Assembly (NCBI GenBank): GCA_030407315.1 | Contig: JALQPE010002718.1 | Coordinates: forward strand, 1-59,329 | Direction: 5' to 3' | DNA length: 59,329 nt | Origin: Asparagopsis taxiformis | Taxonomy: Eukaryota > Rhodophyta > Florideophyceae > Bonnemaisoniales > Bonnemaisoniaceae | Shown here: positions 54,000 to 59,329 of the stretch, in pieces | How the letters are laid out: each line of letters opens with the position of its first letter | Numbering within the stretch: the stretch's first letter is position 1 | Program-made: the position numbers and the translations under genes | The notes under the pieces: generated by a model | What the model saw: the letters and a program-made list of their open reading frames with translations, nothing else | Told to the model about the DNA's origin: nothing | The model's database searches: none

Positions 54000-56255
54000 T
54001 CAGGTGTCCAGCATATGGGTCAACGACGAAAAGTTCTGCGCCATTAGTCCTTGCGCAATCACACAATCCATTACAGCACCGAGGTTTGACGTAATATGCG
54101 ATTGAATCCAATCCTCGGACACTAGAACAAGTGATGAGCAGCGGTTTACATCATCAACGACATGAACAATTCCAGACCCCTCTCCGCTTTGCCACACTTC
54201 AACAGCCTCTCTCGTCACAGTACGGCTTGCAAACACATGCCGTGACTGTGCACTAGTCCGCTGTTCGCTCTCGACAACGTCCGTTTCTTCCCTTGCTTGC
54301 GAGCCTTGGAGACAAGACATGCAGTACACCACCATACCAACTAATTGCTGAAAAGCTACCCCCACATATTGACTGTACCGCCTTGTAAACTCCTTCTGCC
54401 GTGCACCTCCTTTCCCCTTCGGTTCATCCAAACACTCCACAGTAGTCACTAGCCAAGCATCCAGGCGCGCCAGCGTTAGTATGCTCGTCTCTATGTCCAT
54501 TACTTGTTCTGGTCGTATCGAATAACCCCTGAAGATGTCCAGCACATTCACAGCTACTCGGTTGTTAAACCATGCATCACCATTCACTTCCATTTCGAAG
54601 CTGTCAGGAACCAAGCCTTTGCTGTATCGCAGCTCTGAGAACGGTGCCGTTCGCCACCTCCCCATATCCAAATCACCGTTACTTTCCCGTTTCAAAAGCT
54701 TCTCAGACGCTTCGCGCTTTTGTTCCTCTCGCTCGTCCATCTCAGCTCGCGTCGTCAGCATCGTGCATCTAGACATTAATTTCGTGTACCCCAGCGAACC
54801 GAACAATCTGTCCCTCGCATTACGCTTCCGTGCACTCATCACGTCGGACAGTTTCTGCGTCACCTTCACTTTCAATTCCTTGCTCCCCGCCACAGCCTCT
54901 TGACAGCACACACGCTGCTCCTCATCGGAAAACACATCACACCACGGACTTTGACGCAGTACGTGTCGCACCAAGTCATTCAGCAGATCACTCTCGTCCT
55001 GTACGAAGGTGTATACCACTGCAGATTCTTGATGATATAGCCCGGAGGGGTAGCAATATATCCTACACCGTTTTCCAAAGTGCCCCTTCTACCGGCTCTA
55101 CCTCGATGGTACGTCCAGTCCAACGTCTCTGCGTTTGTTCCGCTATAGGGTCCAGCTCCATAGTCTCGTTCTTGCACCACTTTGTCAGGTTTTCCTCAAC
55201 CGCCCTAAGAACTCCAAGGTATTTCACAGGAATGGCTTTCTGTATTTTCGACTTACCGCCACCGTGATCACTGATTCTACCTGTTCTCGCAATTGCAGTA
55301 AGGCTGGCATTTTCCGCCTGCAGAGTCTTCACCTTAGCCTCCAACGCAACTATCTCCGTGGTGAGCGCCTTGTTTGCTATGTCCTGGCTAAACACTTTTT
55401 TTTCCAGCTCCGCGATCTTCTTCTTCTGCGCATTGATGCGACTCGCCATTAAATCGATGGATTCCGGCGGATGCAACCTCTCTGCCCTCACCGTCCCCCC
55501 ATCTCCCACGCTATCGGGAATATGATGTCCTCCATCGCAATAGCCTGACGTCGCGGGGGCGTTACGCGCATATTTGGCACCAATGACAGTCTGTTGTGAC
55601 GAGGCCCGCACTCCGGCTGCTCTCTCCCCTCAGTACCACCTGACCGCCGATGATAGTTGGCATCCTGTGAACGTTGCTCAGAAACAACATCCCTTGCCGC
55701 TATCCTCGGGTCCCTGACTGCATTACCTGCTGGGGCTGATGTACTCGGCATAGTTGGCGCAGTGGGGGTCACAGCCTCCAGTGTCTCGCGAACCCCCGGC
55801 TGGGACTCCGTCTGCAGCACCTCCGCATCTGCCAACCCGGGAGGAACTACCTTTGCCATAGCACTCTGCCGCAATTCCAACATGTTTTGAGCCACTATCA
55901 TGTCATCATCATGATGTTCACTGTCCCTGCGAGCACGCTTGCCTCGGTCAAGCCCCATCTCTCTCCGCGCCGTTCCTCCTTCCTCACTTTCTCGCTGCGG
56001 ATCCCCAGTTCTGCGCCGGTCCGTCTTGCGACTACCGGACCGCGGTTCAATGCTGCCGGTAGGCCCAGACCGCTTCTTCGCACGGGATTGTCGGGCACTC
56101 GATACAGCAGCTGCTGACCGGGTTTTTCTGGAGGCCCGGAGGCTTTGGAGCTTTCTTCGCAATACGCGGCGGCATAATGAAGCTTTCCCGGAAGCGATGG
56201 AACGATTGAGTTGCACGAGATACAAAAAAGATTGCTGTATAGTGTCGGTAACCAC
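54000..56255 (-). pseudogene. Coiled-coil protein of unknown function, two frameshifts
   Basis: Three minus-strand frames read as one protein of about 750 residues: 56255-55488, 55611-55063 and 55019-54000. Shifts near 55530 (IIFP to DSVGDGG) and near 55070 (ALWK to RCRIYCYPSG) join them smoothly. The head is very basic (KASLCRRVLRRKLQSLRASR; RGKRARRD), suggesting nuclear localisation or nucleic-acid binding. A disordered Pro/Thr/Glu region follows, then a strong coiled coil (ASRINAQKKKIAELEKKVFS; ALEAKVKTLQAENASL). The C-terminal half is helical and ordered (VVYTFVQDESDLLNDLVRHV; DIETSILTLARLDAWLVTTV). I recognise no family. It is convergent with the transposase (182-base gap) and could be its accessory protein, as many CACTA-type elements encode two proteins; this is inference. 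Confidence 0.5.
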
Positions 56256-56394
56256 AACGGTCTGCGATGAACGTTCAGGTCAGGTCAAGTACCGGATAAT
56301 ACGCCAACAGCCCAGATTGTATACGGTAGGCAGTCATCAACAGTATTTAATGAGGTACAATTACAGCTGTCGAGCTAGGCCGCGAGCACCCCTA
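56256..56394. other. Short spacer
   Basis: Sequence between the coiled-coil gene's presumed start and the reverse R1 copy. Promoter sequence for the coiled-coil gene would be expected here; no TATA box is clear. Confidence 0.3.
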
Positions 56395-56740
56395 TGTCCG
56401 GAAGACGTCCTGATTTGAATTAAAATTTGGGCTATTCTCAAAAACATGCACATGTGAACATGTTTTTGAGATGGGGGTGTGCCGTACGGCACAATCGACC
56501 CGCTGAAATCGATGTTTTTTGCAATATTTTTTCTGCCCTGAATTGTAGAATTTCTGGGCGGACAGCAATGCAACTGAGCTGGACATCCACCGGGCGTCCA
56601 TTTCAACTTGGTCGTGTATTTTGCATCTGCACGCATAACAGCAACCAAGCAGTCAGGTTCACTGCTCGGACGAAGTGCACCTAGAGTGTGAACGATGGTT
56701 TTTGACAGGCGAGTACTGCCAATAGGTTTCACCCTGGACT
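56395..56740 (-). repeat. R1 repeat, reverse copy
   Basis: Inverse of the 9764-10000 copy, including the hairpin arms CTCAAAAACATG and CATGTTTTTGAG (56437-56470), GTGCCGTACGGCAC (56479-56492), and the AAATGGACGCCCGGTGGATG start (56590-56612). Similarity continues upstream to GGTGCACTTCGTCCGAGCAG (56670-56690), which shows R1 is longer than the two tandem copies alone suggest. A single copy far from the array shows that R1 is dispersed. Confidence 0.8.
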
Positions 56741-56831
56741 AATGGTGGCTGGACATGCTGCATTATATGATATACTTCAACTCTGGAACGTAGCTTTATT
56801 TGTAGTCGAAATGAAAACATCTTTCGTGACC

Positions 56832-57472
56832 CTAATTCCATGCTCTAAACGCTGTCCCATAATGAACGTAGAGCTCCTGCCCGGACGGATATCGCGGATT
56901 GCACGTACTACAATGATCTTCGGATTTTCTAGGTCCTTCGCCTTGAGCTTCTTCCCCGTCGAACCGCTGCTGTAGTTCTCGACAAACTCGACGTTGGCCA
57001 TCCGCCTGGTGTCTTCCGCCGGAGTGTCCTCACCTCGCAAATACCGCGGGTCGTTGATGAACTGCGCCGAACAGAACGGAGCCGGAACAATCCAAATTGG
57101 ATGCTCGATGTTTTCGTCGTCCTCCGCTGTTGCATACAGCTTGATGGCATACATCAAGAATGTTTCCTTCGTTATCGCCATGTGACCCTCTCCGTACGCG
57201 AACCTCATCGACTCCTTGCTCATATCAGAGTACACAACAGTTCCGTAGTATGCACATACTTCGTCGCCAACATTAAATGTCTGTTCAGCGAAGAGCCCTC
57301 TTCCTGCATTTGGATGCTTAATCAGCGATGGTCGAACGCTCAATTTTTTCGCAACACAATCGTGTGCCCGCATCACGCGAGGGTTTTCAGTTTGCAACCA
57401 GCGGCGCAGGGAAGGTGGCCAATAATGTACCGGTTTTCCATGTGCTCGTGCGACGCAATCGACTCTGGGCAC
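56832..57472 (-). pseudogene. SET-domain module at the end of the second methyltransferase gene, frameshifted
   Basis: From about 57420 the frame reads PSLRRWLQTENPRVMRAHDC and then a SET-type domain: HPNAGRGLFAEQTFNVGDEV followed by CAYYG, the middle FINDPR in place of the usual NHS-type motif, NVEFVEN, and IIVVRAIRDIRPG. Near 56885 a shift of one base is needed for the normal ending GQELYVHYGTAFRAWN and stop at 56832-56834. The GxG, YYG, RDI and GQELYVHYG blocks in that order are the signature of SET lysine methyltransferases. It follows the DNA methyltransferase domain after a shift near 57420, so the ancestral protein probably carried both. Substrate is unknown and the missing Asn-His motif may mean altered activity. 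Confidence 0.7.
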
Positions 57473-59329
57473 AGCTGCCAGAGGTACTGCCGAATATATT
57501 TCGGGAACCTCTGGTACAGGGGAAGGCCAGGTGGGGGTTCGATGATCCTGCGTTCCCTCTGCGTACGCATCGTGACAGAGGGGGACGCCAAGAACTTCTC
57601 AGCACTCTGTTTCGCTTCTGTCGTGACCCTCATGTCAGTGTTGTTTGAAAGAATTACACGTGACATGACTGCACACAGCTTTGGAAGCGATCGTGCCACA
57701 CACAATTTGTCCATGTCACTGCCGACGAAAACACGGTGCTCAGGCAAGCTCATAGCTGCTTTTCCCGTTGCGAAAGTGCCAGAGAATGGATCGACAACAA
57801 TATCACCAGGCTGTGAATGCTGGCTGATCAACTCCATCATGAGAGCGACGCTCTTCTGCTCTGCACGAACTCTGACCGTAGCACCGGTTGTGCTCCTTGT
57901 TCGCCACACCATCTCATTCGAATCGATGGCGGGCATATTGATGGTGACGTTGCACCACGCCGGGTACGTGCCGTCCATGTATCCGTGGTTCCTATAGGCC
58001 ACCATCTCGCTTCCAGTCTTGAACGGAACACCTCGCTTCCAGAAGTGGATAGCGACCTCTGCCATGTTCATGCGTTGGTACCTCTTCCGCCCCGGCATTT
58101 GATAGAGGTGCCCAGGTAGTCGGACAAACAACAGAGGTACCTCGTCAACGAAGAAAACTGAATTCCGAACGACGTCCTCCCTCCTCGTCCTCCTCCTCAT
58201 CCGCACTTTCTTCGCCACTGTGCTGCGATGCTTCGGAGTCCGAATTCATGGACGTAACCTCTTCTTCATCCGACCCGTCATCACTGGCAGCAGCATCGGT
58301 TGGGCCTTCTGACTGCGGTCCTTTGTACGTTTCCAAGTAATGGAACCATTCGTAGAACTGCAAAACGGAGCAGAACACGATGCCGTGGCCACCGGGGCGC
58401 AACAGCTCGTCAAACACTTCGATGCTAGCCTGCATATCTTCTGCAGTTAGCCTGTCGTACGAAGAGTTGGAATCGTTCCTCTTACGACGAACATTGTAGG
58501 GCGGATCAGTCAGAATGAGCTGAACGTTGCCCGTGATGGGCACGTGTTCTCGGCTCTCGTCGGCACTGACCAAATCTTCGAAAGGGACGTCGTACACCCG
58601 GCAATACTGACTCATTTTCGAAAGAAAGTCCTTTGCGAGAGCCTGCCCTTCACTTCCTGCTCTTCTGTCGCATGGGGTGACGGTGACGGGGGAGACGGCC
58701 CTTGGGCAGTAAGACTGGTCCTCCCAGGTCCAAGTTGAAGCCTGGTTGTGTGTCTTGTCGACGGAACCAAACCTCTCCCTCCTGTGTTGCGACGAGTGGG
58801 AGTGTCATCAACCGGCTTGGGGACCTTTTCTGCGTCCGCGGCTTGTGTGCCGGGCGGAGGACAGCCATAACGTCTTCGTCGAGGGTGTCAAAGTACGCTG
58901 GCAGCTTGTCCGGATTTCCGCTTGACAAGTATATTTCCAGCGCCCCCCAGCGGTCGGACTCCGGCCAGGTGTACAGGTCCGGGTTGACGATAAGAAACTG
59001 CAACCGGTCGAAGAACTTCCTCACAAGGTCCCTAAATGCACTGTGCTGCGCACTGGTTCTTGTCTCTACTTTTCCACCATATCCATCAGGATGAGATAGG
59101 GGAGCTTTGTCGTGGTAGAGATCTAGCTTCTGCTCTATCGGTGCGAATAGACCTTCATCGAGCACGTCAAACCAATGCTCACTGCTGTCGAAAATGATGT
59201 ACGGCGCCATCAACTCTTCGAAGCTGGAAAACTTTGCGGCGAAGGCCACATCGGTCCAAGCATGGTATAAAACTTGAACCACGTAACAAGCTCGATTAGT
59301 GCTTTTCCGATGGCTGGGACGCGTGCGGC
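57373..59329 (-). pseudogene. Second DPPY DNA adenine methyltransferase gene, frameshifted, runs off the window
   Basis: Leftward from the edge, 59282-58650 is an ordered N-terminal region (SSFEELMAPYIIFDSSEHWF; FDRLQFLIVNPDLYTWPESD) whose start is outside the window. Near 58690 a shift leads to 58615-58145, with motif IV LILTDPPYNVRRKR about residue 33 and a long acidic insert (ASDDGSDEEEVTS; DEEEDEEGGR). Near 58175 another shift leads to 58218-57373: EMVAYRNHGYMDGTYPAWCN, then SVALMMELISQHSQPGDIVV and motif I DPFSGTFATGKAAM, again the beta-class order. The layout parallels the gene at 788-3677, although that one ends in a Cys/His cluster and this one in SET. ParB-like sequence, if present, would lie beyond 59329. 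Confidence 0.75.

Noticed and set aside
55020..55069. A 50-bp intron in the coiled-coil gene
   Set aside because: GTGTAG...CTGCAG borders exist, but splicing them gives the wrong downstream frame, whereas a one-base shift gives continuous coding through the same bases.

Overview
The window looks like eukaryotic nuclear DNA that is intron-poor and full of transposable elements. A Ty3/gypsy chromovirus, two Ty1/copia-type elements, a KDZ/Plavaka-like transposase, a DUF7869-type transposase-like gene and an NB-ARC/WD40 gene together suggest an alga, most plausibly a florideophyte red alga such as Chondrus. That is inference from gene style, not an identification. I recognise no rRNA, tRNA or CRISPR array.

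Layout. 0.8-3.7 kb (-): frameshifted gene with a ParB-like domain, a beta-class DPPY DNA adenine methyltransferase and a C-terminal Cys/His cluster. 5.5-7.9 kb (+): frameshifted DUF7869-type gene. 9.2-10.3 kb: array of a hairpin-bearing repeat (R1). 11.6-11.9 kb: repeat rich in GGACGTCC (R2) that truncates an old copia-like element (-). That element is split by a nearly pristine 12,069-bp chromovirus (14136-26204; 658-bp LTRs, TSD GGTCA), which also carries a long ORF antisense to gag-pol. 28.8-29.4 kb: broken hypothetical gene. 35.5-38.7 kb (+): NB-ARC/WD40 gene, cut near its 3' end by a young copia element (38699-44550; 497-bp LTRs, TSD GAATC); the lost tail lies at 44551-44655. About 1.3-kb diverged direct repeats flank this locus. 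46.3-48.2 kb (+): unknown gene ending in R2. 48.3-50.2 kb: tandem repeats, including an array with regularly spaced splice-like signals on the minus strand, and a 38-bp perfect palindrome. 50.8-56.3 kb: KDZ/Plavaka-like transposase (+) convergent with a coiled-coil gene (-). 56.4-56.7 kb: another R1 copy. 56.8 kb to the right edge (-): a second DPPY methyltransferase gene, this one running into a SET domain.

How the parts relate. The window is a mosaic of invasions of different age. The copia element (one LTR mismatch seen) and chromovirus (no LTR mismatch seen) are recent. The copia remnant, the DUF7869 gene and both methyltransferase genes carry several frameshifts and look decayed. The most unusual content is the methyltransferase family joining DNA-adenine-methylation signatures to ParB-like, Cys/His or SET modules, followed by the antisense ORF of the chromovirus and the splice-signal-bearing tandem array.
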